Origin: Myrica gale
Lineage: Eukaryota > Streptophyta > Magnoliopsida > Fagales > Myricaceae
Reading direction: 5' to 3'
DNA length: 64,000 nucleotides
Assembly (NCBI GenBank): GCA_963930655.1
Contig: OZ005611.1
Location: forward strand, 19,331,001-19,395,000
Below the pieces are notes generated by a model, which worked only from the letters and a program-made list of their open reading frames with translations, was not told the DNA's origin and did no database searches. Positions 46,201-60,000 of this stretch are shown here, in pieces. The position numbers were made by a program, and so were the translations under genes. Position 1 is the first letter of the stretch. The number at the start of each line of letters is the position of its first letter.

Positions 46201-46667
46201 AGGCAGATGACTGAGCAATTTTGTCGTGGATCAAAACGGCAAGAGGGTGGGAGCTCGAGGTGACCTGGGGGCGGCTGAGGACTGACGGCCGAGAGGGTGG
46301 GAGCTCGAGGCCACTGCTGGGGGCGGTTGGGACAGGGGGAGGGGTCGGGGGGAGGGGATTGCGGAAGGCTTAAGAATTGGATTTATGACCCGTAGGGTAG
46401 ATTTGCGTGGAAGATCCACGCATACGTTTTTTTTAAACAATATGTAAAACGGCGTCGTTTTACATTGGAGAAAAAAAAAAACCGGAACCGAATTTCCGCC
46501 TGGATCGGCGGAAACTTCCGGTTCCGGTTCAGGTTCCGCTAGTGGTCAAAAATTACCTCCGGCTCCGGTTCCTGGAAGGGGCTGATCTTCTCGTCCCGGA
46601 ACCGGTGCCGGAAACGGAACCGAACATCCGCCGGAATCCGGACCGAACTTACAGGCCTAGTTAAAAA

Positions 46668-47077
46668 TATAAGAATTGGGGACTGATTTAGCCTAATTCG
46701 GTGCAACTATCCCGTCCCTCCCCATAGATTTCAGCCCTCTACTGTCTCTCCCCTTGCTTTCTTGGAAAAATATTGTCAGAATTCGTGTCCCCCCTCCCCC
46801 ACTGCAATTTTATAAAATTCCTCTTCTTTTGGCCTCTAACAATTAATATATGCTGTCACACCAAATCACATATAATTTTCCTCTTGACTTTCTGTCTTTT
46901 TAAACTCTTATATTTCATATTAAAGACGAGTATTATTATGTATCCCCAAATATGTTTTGATAATATCTTGTATCTTTGAGATAATATTTATGAATTTTTC
47001 ATACAAAAATAATTTAACATCATATACTTTAAGTAAAAGAAAAAGAATATATTTAATTATTAAAATCGAGCTTTAGA
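46668..47077. other. Non-coding spacer between Pack-hAT and MITE
   Basis: This is AT-rich sequence with only short frames (46773-46979) and no recognised element. Confidence 0.4.
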
Positions 47078-47445
47078 CCAGTAGCTTTTGGGTGCCAAAA
47101 TTTTAATCACTCAAAATTTTAGCATAATAAAATAATTACAAAATAATCTCTCTATAAAATTATCCATTTTCATTATAATAAATATAAAAAATTCATTCAA
47201 ATTATTTTTTATATTTTTTTTCACAAATTACGATACTCCAAATTTTTAACAACCCAAGATTTCGACACACTAATATTTTGGTATGGTTAAATTTTTAGAA
47301 TATGAGAGTTGAAAAAATAAAGGAAGATGATTTGAATTTTTTTTTATATTTATTGTGGTTAAAATAAATGATTTGATTGGATGAAAGACATTATTTTATA
47401 ATTATTCTATTAAGTAAAATTTTGGCACATAAACACTAAATTATT
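47078..47445. repeat. hAT-like MITE copies in inverted pair (same family as 7883)
   Basis: The left half (TTTTGGGTGCCAAAATTTTAA, AATCTCTCTATAAAATT, CATTATAATAAATATAAAAA) is mirrored by a right half (TATATTTATTGTGGTTAAAA, GATTTGATTGGATGAAAGAC). This gives a larger inverted structure or two abutting copies in opposite orientation. It lies about 600 bp upstream of the VAC14 start. Confidence 0.5.
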
Positions 47446-47559
47446 GTTAGAAAGTGTAAAATGTCTAAAATGAATAGTTAGAGGGTACAATGTTCAGAGG
47501 TGATAATTTATAATTAGTGGGTGAAAAATTTTATTTAACCCAAAAAAGGAAATACCAGA

Positions 47560-48073
47560 TACGGACAAGTACGATTGAAACAAACAATATACCAAACGAG
47601 GACACGTCGTCACAGCCGTTTTCTGAGTCCGAACGTGGGTAGCCTTCTCACGTAGAGACTCCTGTCACGGCAATTCTGGGGAAAAAAAGAAGGAGAGAGA
47701 GTGAGAGAACGAAGAAGGAAAATAAAAAAGAAAACCCAGAGCAGAGCAGACCAGACAGAATTTTCCTAGGTTACATTGGAAGAGCAGACGGCAAAAGCGA
47801 AAAAATAAAAGGAAACTTTGGAAGAAACTTAGGTTACATTTTAACTGTTTTGATTCCCAATTTTCCTAGATCTGGAATAGTCATATTCATATCAAATTCC
47901 TGGTTACGTTTCCGATTCCCAGTATCAATTTTATCGATTCCACGATATTTGGGAAAAAGAAGAAAAAGAAAAAAACCTAAATGTTCCGACTCGAGCAGGA
48001 GAAGATCCGAAAGCGACTTTGAGTTTTGAATTCTCGGGGATCAATTGGAGAGAATTCGAAGGGTTTGTTCGCT
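47560..48073 (+). promoter_or_regulatory. VAC14 promoter region and 5' UTR
   Basis: This unique sequence is directly upstream of the VAC14 start codon. It includes a purine-rich GA tract (GAAGGAGAGAGAGTGAGAGAAC, about 47690-47712) typical of plant 5' leaders. An upstream in-frame ATG at 48026 would add 16 residues absent from the family, so 48074 is preferred. Confidence 0.4.
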
Positions 48074-51000
48074 ATGGCCGAGGCGCTCTCTGTGATTTCG
48101 GCCTCCGTGCTTCGAAATCTCTCCGACAAGCTCTATGAGAAGCGCAAGAATGCCGCTCTTGAGGTCTCTGTCTCTGTCTATACTCTTTTCCCTCCCACTT
48201 CGAGCGGTTTCGGTTTCTAGGGTTTTAGGTGGTTTTATCGGATCTTCGAGGAGTTATGTATGTGCACATGAATGTCTCTGGTATGTCTATGTAGGTTGAG
48301 GGAATTGTGAAGCAGCTCGCGGCAGCTGGGGATCACGACAAGATTACGGCAGTGATCAATCTGTTGACTAGCGAGTTCACGCATTCGCCACAAGCAAATC
48401 ACCGGAAGGTATTTTCTAAGAATTAGAATGAGTAATTATTGAATTGGTGAAGTGGTTTGGAATTTGAGAGATAAATAGATGTTTGGTCTGCATTTAGGTT
48501 TGTGGAGTTTGGTTTTACTGTGGGGTGTTTGAAATTTGGTTGCATTATTTTGTTTGATGTAGGGGGGATTGATAGGATTAGCTGCTGCAACAGTTGGGTT
48601 GACTTCTGAAGCTGCTCAACATCTCGAGGTAAGGGATTGGAAACAAATTTCTGGAACGATCACAACTCAGTGGAATTATATAAACTGAATTTAAGTTGAC
48701 ATGTTGGTAATCCAGTGATTGAGTGGACCCATCGTGCTAAGCAGTGATTTGGGATTACTAGAATATTGACTTTTTGACCCGTTGATAAACATCCTCTAAT
48801 GTCTCCAATAGGTTGAAATGATGCCTGATCCTATGCATTGGTATCGGGGACTTGAAGAGGCATGTTGGTTCCTGGTACTGAAAATGCTTATAGGATTACC
48901 ACATTGTTATGCTAGCAATGACTGTCCAAGTGCATGTATATGCATAATGGGCCCCTAAAGTTTTGTGCCTCATGATTTGGCATAGGGCAGAGGAATTACC
49001 GATGGTTGTATATATCATGCCAGTCAAGACAAGTAAGGACTAAGTGGATCTATGCTAAGTTGTGAATTTTTTTAGTCACTGATAAATTGTAAAGGGTGTA
49101 GAAACCCCTTTGTGACTTACTTTGAGAGGTTGTAGCTCTTATAGGGATGCCAACTTGCTTGTCAATTGCTCTTTCTCATTGATTGTCCCAGTCAAATTAA
49201 CTTACCTTTTGGCTCAACTTTGAATTTCTGCTATATGGCGTCATTGCCACATGGGGTCACTGCTGGAAACCTCCTCTCGTCAATAAGAACCCGTATTTAT
49301 TACTTGAAAATGCCTTAGCATGACATTGAACTTCCTATGCATTATCCTTTTTGATCAGATGTGGGGTATTTGTTGTAAGATGTTGCTATCCCCGATAGCC
49401 ACATCTTTAGCATTTGGATATCTCATGTTAACACTTCGTAGTAGGTAGAAATGAGATATTTGAGTTCTCTGTCTTTGTCTTTGTCTCTTTCTCAGTATAT
49501 ATAGATAAGTATGTGGATGTAACTGGAGCAAAATATTCGATTTCTTTTGGGATTCTCTCGTACTCTCTATTTATGTAACTGGAGTGAAAATTTCAATTCT
49601 TGTGAGACCTTTTGTTCGCTAAATTTGAAGGTGACATCCCTTGCTTCCCTTTGAAGATTTCCCTTCTCTATTTGTTAAAAGGTTGGACTTGTTACTATAG
49701 TCAATAAGGGGGTTCGATCATGCCAAAAAGGAAGAGCAACGCCGTCCTTCTCTTGTTAGTTATTTTATTTGCCACTATCTCCGTCCAAAATGTGAAAGGT
49801 TAAGAAGTTTTTCTTATGCTTTTTTTCCTTCTCCTTTTTCCTTTTCAATTTAATCGTAAAGTTTAGTTGGAGTGTATATATTTCAGTAAAAGAGGCAAAC
49901 TTTGTAGAGTGGTTCCATCATGTATCAGCTGGAATATATGGGTGAATGGAACGATTTTTGTAGCTTTGATTGTGTTGAGCTCCTCTTAAATTCCCTTTTA
50001 TGTCCATGTTTTTATGATCTTCATTTAATTGCATGACTATTTTAAGGCAGTATGCAATGCTCTTCCCTTGTAGATTTCACTGATGATGGTAGACTCCTGA
50101 GACTCACTGTCTCATGCACCCTTAGTTTTAGCTTGCAACTTTTGGGATCCTCATGTACCCTAATGGTATCTAACTACAATGGACTTGGAGGTTGCTCGTT
50201 CTGCCTGGATTGGCTTATTCCAGTAAAGAATTTCTTAATATAGTGTTTCATTGAGGTTACTGTGTGTGGTGTTAACCAAGTGAACTTGTGAGCCTCTTTT
50301 CCTTTTCATTTTGAGTAAATGTAGCATCTAAATCACTATGCCATAGGGGAAGGTGGCAAAGTGCCCAAAGCACATTATTTTTGAATCTCCGTGTCTATGA
50401 TATGTACTTGTTCTCATTACATATTCAAATGAACTCTGAGCAAAATTGCTTAAATCACATTTGAAGCAAGATGTGAAGTTTCTTGTGGATGCATGGGTGG
50501 ACTAATTATTGCGATTGTAGGCATCCATTTTGGTGAAATGATTGTGTTCTTTGTTTTAAGCAGATAGGGAGTTGTTGCTTTATAAGGGTCAAAAGAAAAA
50601 CAAGTAAAGGAAGTAAACAAACTTGAAAGAGCATACACCATTACATTATCCCATCAACTTTGTCTTTTAACTATTTTCTTCAAGTATATTCGTGTATAAA
50701 GGATTATGTACTTATAAAAATAAATAAAGGACTATGTAAGAGTGCTTTCTTCTTAACCAATAACAATGATAGGCACTCAGAAAAGCAGTGGAAACTCATA
50801 CTTTCTGAGGAACTCTGTTTTAAAGATGGAGGGTTGGCTACTTGAAATTATTGGTTCTCAGAATTCATGCTTTCGAGTAGTGGGCATGCTTGTATTGGCT
50901 TGTTATAGCTTCCTGTATGCTAGTCATAATTGTTTTTTTTTTTAAAGTTAATTTTTTAATCGTTACTCAAGTTATTTACTGATAAGAAGCAATACCTACT

Positions 51001-54000
51001 TGCTGTAGAATCATCAACTAGATAATGTGTTTGTGTTTGATTATGCATGCTGAGATGATCTACCTTTGTTGGCTGTTTCTAAGTTGCCCTTTTGATGCTT
51101 TTGGCATGCATATCAGATTGGAATCATGTCCAAGATTAGTAAAGTTTAAATAGTCAAGAGGACCAGTCTACTATTATTCATGTTCTGGAATATGGAATTA
51201 AGTTGTAGGCATGCTAGAGTTCTCAAGGACATAACTGTCTGTTATATTGAACTGCAGACATCACTAGATATAATTCTTTATTCTCTTCTCTTTTGTTGTT
51301 ACGATACTCATAACATGCCTTTGCTTTTGATCCCTTCTGCCAGCAAATTGTGCCACCTGTCCTCAGTTCATTTTCTGACCAAGATAGCAGAGTTCGTTAT
51401 TATGCTTGTGAAGCTCTATATAATATTGCGAAGGTAAGAGTGGAACAGTTTTTTTTTTCTTCTCTGCAACTCCTTGCTTCAATTATGCATAAATATACTC
51501 TCTCTCATAATAAACTTAGTTAAGACTTTAGTTTCTTGCTTAAGATATGAGGAATTGACTGTAGGAGAAATAAAAAGATAGCATTTATCATGGATCCTGA
51601 TGGCTATTGTTGTCTTCTGGATGTGTAGTGGATTTATAAATATCTTTTGTTGATGGCTTGATGCGCAGGTTGTAAGGGGAGATTTCATCATATTCTTTAA
51701 TAAGATTTTTGATGCCTTATGTAAGCTGTCGGCAGACTCAGATGCCAATGTACAAAGTGCGGCTCATCTTTTAGATCGGCTTGTCAAGGTAAACCATATT
51801 CAAGTGCCCCTCCTTTCTGTAACGCATGTACCAGATTAAAACACCAATAAATGTTGACTTGTTCCCTATGGTTGTCTGAAAATAGGCTCTCTCTTTTGTT
51901 AAATGAATTCTCAGATTTTACTATAATGAAACAGGACATTGTTACTGAAAGTGATCAATTCAGGTGCGCAGTCTTATTGTTCCTGGTTTAGACCCTTGAC
52001 TCATATATCTAAGAGTTTGGAAATCATAAGCAGAGTTTGTCAACTGCTTCGACACTTAACTTACACAACGGTATAATGTTCTTTTTCCTCAGCATTGAAG
52101 AATTTATACCATTGTTAAGGGAGCGAATGAATGTCCTAAATCCCTATGTCCGGCAGTTTTTGGTAGGATGGATTACTGTATTGGACAGTGTTCCAGACAT
52201 TGATATGCTGGGTTTCCTTCCTGATTTTCTCGATGGTAATTGTTCTTTGTTCGTAAGCTGATATTTTATTTTTTGATATCTTCTCTTTCCCTTTTGTCTA
52301 TAAATTCATTATATCCTTGATAAATCTCAGGTTTGTTTAATATGCTAAGTGACTCTAGCCATGAAATACGGCAACAAGCTGATTCTGCTCTTTCAGAGTT
52401 TCTACAAGAGATCAAGAACTCCCCAGTAAGGCTTCTGTTAACACTCAATCTCCAATTCTTCTGTCTACAGTATTCCATGATCTGTTACATTGCCACTATA
52501 AATCTTGTGCCAGCAATTTTCCGCCAACCCCCCGAGGGGGGGGGGGCAATACTCTTTTAACCATAAGACTGTTGGCATTTTCACTTTGCAATCAAAGAGT
52601 TGCTATTGAATGCATCAATGTCAAATATTTAGGTCTAAAGGCAACATATTCTCTTCATTTGTAATGTGTCGGCCAAATATTTTGTTCATTTGTAATTTTC
52701 TGACTCAAGCAGTGCTGCTCTTGAAGTCTGTAGATTATGGTCGCATGGCTGAAATACTGGTGCAGAGGGCTGGTTCTCCAGACGAATTTACTCGGTTAAC
52801 GGCTATCACATGGGTAAGTTGAAGCACAATACTTATGTTATCCCTCTACTTTTAATTAGTATCGCCCTTCGGTATGGTTTTCTATCTGATTGTGGATCAA
52901 GTATTGCCATATTTTCTAGATATACAGATGATTTGCTGCTTCATTGTAGTTCTATATCATTCTGATAGATTTTATGTACTTCTTCAGATCAATGAGTTTG
53001 TTAAACTTGGTGGGGACCAGCTTGTTCCTTATTATGCTGATATCCTCGGTGCCATTTTGCCCTGCATTTCCGATAAAGAAGAGAAAATTAGAGTGGTAGG
53101 TTCTTTTGAAATTTTACTTTTTCTTTTTGCTGTTTTTTATTGGGAGGGCTGTCTTTTGAATTTTTTTGAGATAAATATATTATTCACCTTCCAAATATGG
53201 GGGTCTTAACACTTTGTACCCCGTACTACCACGTTTGTCATATTTAACCAACTAACTATTGATTGAAATATTTTGCACCATTCATTTAATTTTTCCGTTA
53301 TTTTGCTTAGAAAATGATTTTTTGGTCTGTCACATGTAAAACTATGATTTTACCCCTAAATATTTTGGCAACGATATTTTTGTGGGGGATAAAATATTAT
53401 TTCATAGGCCAAAAAATCATTTTCTGTCCAAGGTTACGGAAATTTTTTACGGAGGGTATAAAGTGTTTGAAATCAATAGTTGGTAGGTGAAATGTGACAA
53501 AAGTGATAGGTTGGAATGCAAAGTGTCAAGACTCCCATAGTTGGAGGGTGCAAAGTGTGTTTATCCCATTTTTTTAACTTTTTATTTATTTTGGCATTTT
53601 GTAGTGTTGCTTGGTAGTTTATGCAACTAAATCTTCCTTTTCCCTGTTTCTCTAAACACTCTACATTTGTATAAGGTTGCTCGTGAAACCAATGAAGAGC
53701 TTCGTTCAATTCAGGCTGATCCAGCTGAAGGATTTGATGTAGGAGCAATCCTTGATATAGCAAAGAGGTGTGGTTTTTGAAGCCTGTGAAAAAAGCTGGG
53801 TTTGAAATCTGTTCAAATCTAAAGTAAAATTTGTTACCTTTAGGGGTACATGTTGCACTACTCCTCTTGTGGAGCTATAAGAGAAGTGCTTACAAGAGTG
53901 CCTTGTTTGCCTTTATTATGATGGTTATCCTAAAAGGATTTAGGATTTTATGGTGATTATTGGCTACTTTGACTGACCAGGCAATTATCAAGTGAATGGG

Positions 54001-57000
54001 AGGCTACTCGAATCGAAGCATTGCACTGGATTTCAACTCTCCTAAGGGGACATCGCACTGAGGTAACTACACTGCTAGGAATGATATGCATAGTCTGCTA
54101 TATTTATGGTCCCTTGTCTTTTGAAATACATGTTGATGGTTATAGTTCAAGGGATGTGTCAATTAGATTTTTTAAATTAGCGTTCAATCAAATTGACTAC
54201 CTGGAAGATCTCTTCTGTTTGGAAGTGACGTAAATGTTATATCTCTGTGCCTTCTAGTTTGTCTAATTTCCGATCTTAGGTCCTTTACTATATCATCATA
54301 TGGTTCTGGAGATAATCTACTTTTTGGCATTGGGGGAGCGTCTAAGTTGTGGGACTCTGGGTTTGGCTGATTTAGCAGTTGGGTATTTGATGCTGGGTTA
54401 CCTTATAGGTCCCCTGTTGGGATCTACCCATGCTGCTTTTCTATTTTGTTCGTTACCAAATTTTCTTTCCATGAATGAGACATAAAGGTTTTGCAGATGG
54501 TAACCTAGTGATTCTGGTTCTGCACAGGATTGGGAAAAGTCATTCCACATTACTCCATATGATGATGATTAACCTGTAATTTTCCATGATTTTATGACTT
54601 CAATGGAAAGAATCTTGATGATTATTCTTGTTTAGCACCATACCTAATTGGTGATGCTTTTATTATATGCTTATAGTTGGAGTTATAGGTACACTACAGA
54701 AAATTTTATGCCTATAGTTGGAGGTGCTCTTTATTGTGGTCTGATAGTAGTTGTGTGGACTGTATTGAAAAGTCCTGTATGCTTCTTCATCTAAAATGAT
54801 CAGTGGTTGCTAGCTTGGGCTAAGTTCATTCGTCTATTAAGTGAACCAAGCCAGCATTATGTCTTGTTGTGGAAAAGGAGGAGAGCCTGAGCACTTTGGC
54901 TTGGAAGTTTGCAAGCTGGCTTGTCATAGGTCAGCAATAGGTTTTGTTTCGAATGAGGGACATAGGCTTATAAAAATATACTTTTTTGATAAGCCAATCT
55001 TATTAAAGAGAAGAAAAACAAAGAAACAAAAGGAGTCGACAGTACAAGAGACTATACTGAGAACCCCTAACACATACAAACAAGAAAACTAAGAAAATCC
55101 GGAAAACCAGAAAAAGGATAACCCAACATCACATTGGCCCAAAGAAAAAGCGACTGCAAAACAAGACCCTTAAACTATCCAAAGACTGCTCAGAATCTTC
55201 AAAGCATCGGTTGTTCCTCTCCCTCCACAAGTTCCACCAAACAGTAAGATGAATCATTCACCACACTGCCAAAGCAATGGGATTCGTTCATCTGTAGCTT
55301 TCAAAAGCGTGACATTTTACTTCACAAAAATGTTTTTCACATTGGAATAGAGTGCAATTGAGGTTATTGGCAGTCTCCATGAATTGCTTTTTTAACCTTT
55401 GCAAGACTTTCTGTAGAGGGGTCTTGAACATGGACTGGCCACCAGTTTACATTACTGAACTTTCAGATTCAGAAAGTGGGGATTCAAAATGCGTTGCTTA
55501 CCCCACCCAAATAATATATTGGATAAAAGGTGTAGTTGACAGCACTTTCTTGGGACTACTTGCTTGAGCTCGTTTAATTGCTTCTGAGCTTCTTTTCACC
55601 AAGCCAAGCTTGAGCTTATGTCTAGGGTTTGTGCTGGAATGAAGCTCTTTTTTTCTGATTGAGGCAAGCTGATTAAAGAGGTTGTTAGCTCAGTTCGGTT
55701 GCTACAGTTGGCACAGGCATTTGGCTTAGCTCATTTGCGCTCTTCAAACATGTGCATCTGAGATACACGTTGCATGTGTGACATGAATTATATACAGTAT
55801 CGTGGCTTCTTCTAAGTAATACTTAGGAGAACACATATGTAACCTAACAAGTGATGCACCAAATCAAAGGAAGGGGTGAAAGTTTGTAATCAGCTTATTT
55901 TTACCAATTAATTAGAGGGTCATTTCTCCTTGTTTACTTGTTCTCGTTATTTATGCTTGTAGTTGTCTGCTGAGTGCTGACGTTTCTTTTTTTATTGCCA
56001 GTGAAGTTTAAATTAATTGTTCTTCCTGAAACAGGTCTTAAGTTCCCTTAATGACATATTTGACAGCCTTCTGAAAGCATTGTCAGATCCTTCTGATGAG
56101 GTAATCCTTTTGTTCTGATTGTACATTTTCGTCTCTGACTGCTTTATCAAGTCGCGTTTTATAAATAAGTTCAGAAAAATATCCTTGTAACTGCAATTTG
56201 AATGAATTTTATTTGTGTGTTTTGCCGATCTCCTTATGTGTACCATGTCATTTTTTCTTTGCTTGGATACTGGTGGTCACCTATTGGTTCTGAGTAATAT
56301 AACACTACCCAAAAAAAGACTAAAAGAGCTGCGAATGGTTGAAAATGATTTTTTTGTGGAGTGAAAGTGAAGAGTCTACAATGTATCATGTGATAGTGAA
56401 GAATACCATATACTGGGCTATTAGTGTGGTCAAGTCCTTGACAGTACGTCTTTTGTTCTCTCCCCTTCGCTGGGCTGACTTCGAGAGTGTAGCCTCTTGG
56501 CAACCTTACACCCTATAGATTGAAAGGTGGATGTAGAGTAAATCCAAGATGAATAGTGTAATGTCATCCTGTTTACAGTACGTTTTAGATATTGTCCACT
56601 GTATATCAGTCGATATTTGGTGAATCAAAATATTTATATAAAAAAATGACGTGTTATAATAATTCAGCTATCATGAAATTTGTACTGCATTTATTTTGCA
56701 CTTTTTTATTTCCTTTTTTATTGTTTTGGGGGGAGGGGGAGGGTTGTTAGTATGTTATAATTTTCAGAATATTTATCTGAGGTATTAACAAGAGCAGCAT
56801 GTTTGGAAGTATTTTTTTAAGACTGAATCAAATGCTGCTACATGTACCCTTTGTAGGCTTAGGTTAATCCTTAGACCATAAGCTCCTTCAATCAGTAACT
56901 GAGGCTGCATCTAGTAGTATTTGTAGGTTTTTGTTTTTGTTTTTAATTGCGGCAGTGGTTTCAGATACCCATGAGACATGCTTGTTTGGTCTTCTCGTCA

Positions 57001-60000
57001 TGGACTAATACCATAATATGTGGCTTGATCAGCTATCGTGGACCTTGATCATATAGTGGTGAATATATGTGGGTGTATGTGTATTTGTATCCATCCATCA
57101 TACGCACAAAACATTCATTCTCACACACATGCACACATACATACAATGTATGTAGATATATCTGTACTGAAGTAGATTGGTGGTTTTGTCCGCTTCAGGT
57201 GTTTCCTACATTTGGGGGAAGGGCATATTGAGTTAAGTGGTAGACTTTGTGGCTAAAAGCAGATATTGGTTTCAGGACAGCTTGTTTGCCATTCTTTTAA
57301 GAGTTTTTTAACGAGTGCTTTTTCCAGCTCTAGTTTTTTTTTCCTTCCCTCTTTATTTTCTTCTCTCTTCTAGTTGATCTCTTTCTTTTGACTATCTGTG
57401 TTTGTGGGCTTCATCCTCGTTTGCTTGTAATCATCTTCCTTTGAAATTAGATTGTTATGAGTTTAACAATAAAGTTAAACAATTCAAATTTTGATGTTGT
57501 GTGTTTGCACACTATGAATTTGTTTGCAGTATTGGGATAAACCTTTCACGTATATCGTACTCGGAAACTTCATTCTTTGGCTTCTTTCTGGTAAATGTTT
57601 GGAAATAATGGATCTCTGCAGGTTGTGCTCCTTGTTCTTGAGGTTCATGCGTGCATAGCAGAAGATCCTCCGCACTTCCGCCATCTTGTTGTTTTCCTTG
57701 TTCATAACTTCCGGGTAGATAATTCTCTTCTGGAGAAGTGAGTTTCTATCCTTACCTGTTTCTTGCTATCTTATTGCTTACCTTCTTACAGATTATTTAG
57801 CAATACCTACGCCAATGTATTATTTTTGTTCTGCAATTAATCCTCTTGTTTTGTTCTTTCCTTAGGCGTGGTGCTTTGATAATCCGCCGGCTTTGTGTTC
57901 TTTTAAATGCTGAAAGGGTCTATCGTGAACTCTCAACCATATTAGAAGGAGAATCTGACCTGGATTTTGCATCTATTATGGTTCAGGTTCTGTCAACTAT
58001 CTGGGAATTGCTTTAACTTTTAGTGTATGAGTAACCAAAGGGGATAAACCTTGTGCTATTCGAATTATTGAATAAAATGATACAAACATTTTAAGATCAT
58101 ATCCTAGGATGTAAGTGTTTGGGATGACTAGGATGTCGTAAGAAAAGCCATATTTTCTTAAACTGTCCTTTCTTTTTCTCCTTTTATTGTTTAGTTGTTT
58201 ACGTTATATTTTTTTGCCTATTTTAAATCTTAGGCACTTAAGTAAGATGTTTGTTGATCTGTTTGGTGATTTTCCTTTTATTTCAGGCTCTGAATTTGAT
58301 TTTACTTACATCCTCCGAATTGGCTGAGCTCCGGGATTTATTAAAACATTCACTGGTGAATCCTGCTGGGAAAAACTTATTTGGTTCTTTGTATGCTTCA
58401 TGGTGTCATTCACCTATGGCAATTATAAGCCTTTGCTTCTTGGCACAGGTGAGTGTTTTTATTTATATGGGAAACCATTTTATTTTGATCCTCTCTCTCT
58501 CTCTCTCCAGCCTTTATGTTTTTGTTCTTTTAGTGATCACCTTTTATCTTGCGTGTCAGACGTACCAGCATGCAAGTTCAGTGATTCAGTCTCTGGTGGA
58601 GGAAGATATCAATGTGAAATTTTTGGTGCAGCTGGATAAGTTGATTCGCTTGCTGGAAACTCCAATCTTTGCTTATCTTAGATTGCAGGTACATAAGTGA
58701 CAGATTAACTGCATGGCATATATTCATAGTTGATCTATGGTTTTTCCTTAGAAACTTGAATAAGATATTTCCTCGTAGCGTCATTTCACATTAGTTCTGA
58801 CAATGTCTTTCACCATTACTGATATGTTTTACCTTTCAAAATGTGGTGAGATTTCCATTGGGCGAGCTTGTTGAAAGCAATTAGGAATTGGATGGCCTGA
58901 ATTTGTGGAGTATATTTCATAGAAGGTGGGTGTGGGGATGGATCTTATTTTCATAGAATGTATGTTGGGGGCAATCTGTATTTGAATGAATCATTGCCTG
59001 ATTTATTCTCTATTACTGTTGAGGTGGCTAACCATGTAGGTTAGTCAGCAAGTGTGTCGCATTTGGGTGTGAGGATTGTTACACATGTCAAAAATGCAGT
59101 TCCTTGATGGCCTATGCCTTTTTATATGATGTCCATTCTGTTGATGGCGTATGGCTCTTATATGATATCCATGGGGTTGAAAAATGGGTACGCTTTGCTA
59201 GTCTGAGGTGAGAAGTTTGTTTTTGGTGCTGTGTAGTAAGATGGAATATGGGAGATGAGATCTTCTTGGATTCTTGGAAGAGTGCTTATCATGTTAGCGT
59301 TCTCATTAAAGTTGTATCCGATGTGGAAGCAGAAGTATTTTATTTTTGATCGCTGTTAGATGGGCAAACAGGACAATTAAACAATGGACTTTGGTAGTCA
59401 TTGCTGGGTGGTAGAGGTGCTTTCAATAATGGTTTCATATTTGTAGAGTTATCAGAGTATGCCTTGCTCGATGATTGATTAGTGGTTTCTTTGAACTTGA
59501 AATTTGGTAGTCAAAATTATTTTAGCTGCTTCGAGAGTAGCACCTTGGTGTTTGGATGTGGAGGTTGGCATTTTAAGTAAAGAACAATCTCTCTGGGAGA
59601 TAGAAATGAGCGTCCTCTATGCCTTGTTTTCTTGGGCTTCAATTTCTCCATCTCATGTAGCCTTGGGTCTCTTTTTGGAGTTTATTGAAAAGTTGAACTT
59701 TATGATTTGGTTCGTGTTTCTTCCCCCCCCCCCCCCCCCCTGCGTTGGATAAGGACTATTTGTACACTTATTGTGTTTGAATCCTTATCGTATGAATTAA
59801 GAATCCTTTTGTTCGTTGTACTTTTTTTCTTTTTTTTTGTATGGGCAAGAATTGTTTGGTTAATTACTTATAAAAAAAAAGAATTGTTTGTTTTATTAAT
59901 TTGTAGTGTTTGTGCCTGACTAAAAAAATTTAAGAAAGAAACTAAGGGAAAAGGCTTTGCATAAGCAACCTCTTTTCCATTCTTCTCTAAAAAACAGGTG

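Larger units (their letters stand above)
44119..46659. mobile_element. Pack-hAT: hAT element carrying pieces of two genes
   Basis: The ends read TAGGGGTGAATAGCGGAC on the left and GGACCGAACTTACAGGCCTA on the right, whose inverse begins TAGGCCTGTAAGTTCGGTCC; this is the usual style of plant hAT ends. The 8-bp GTTAAAAA flanks both sides (44111-44118, 46660-46667). The subterminal regions are packed with CGGAAGCGGAA / TTCCGGTTCCGG motifs, likely transposase-binding repeats. The interior holds minus-strand fragments of an ANP/NPK1-type MAPKKK and of a mercaptopyruvate sulfurtransferase, and no transposase. Confidence 0.83.
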
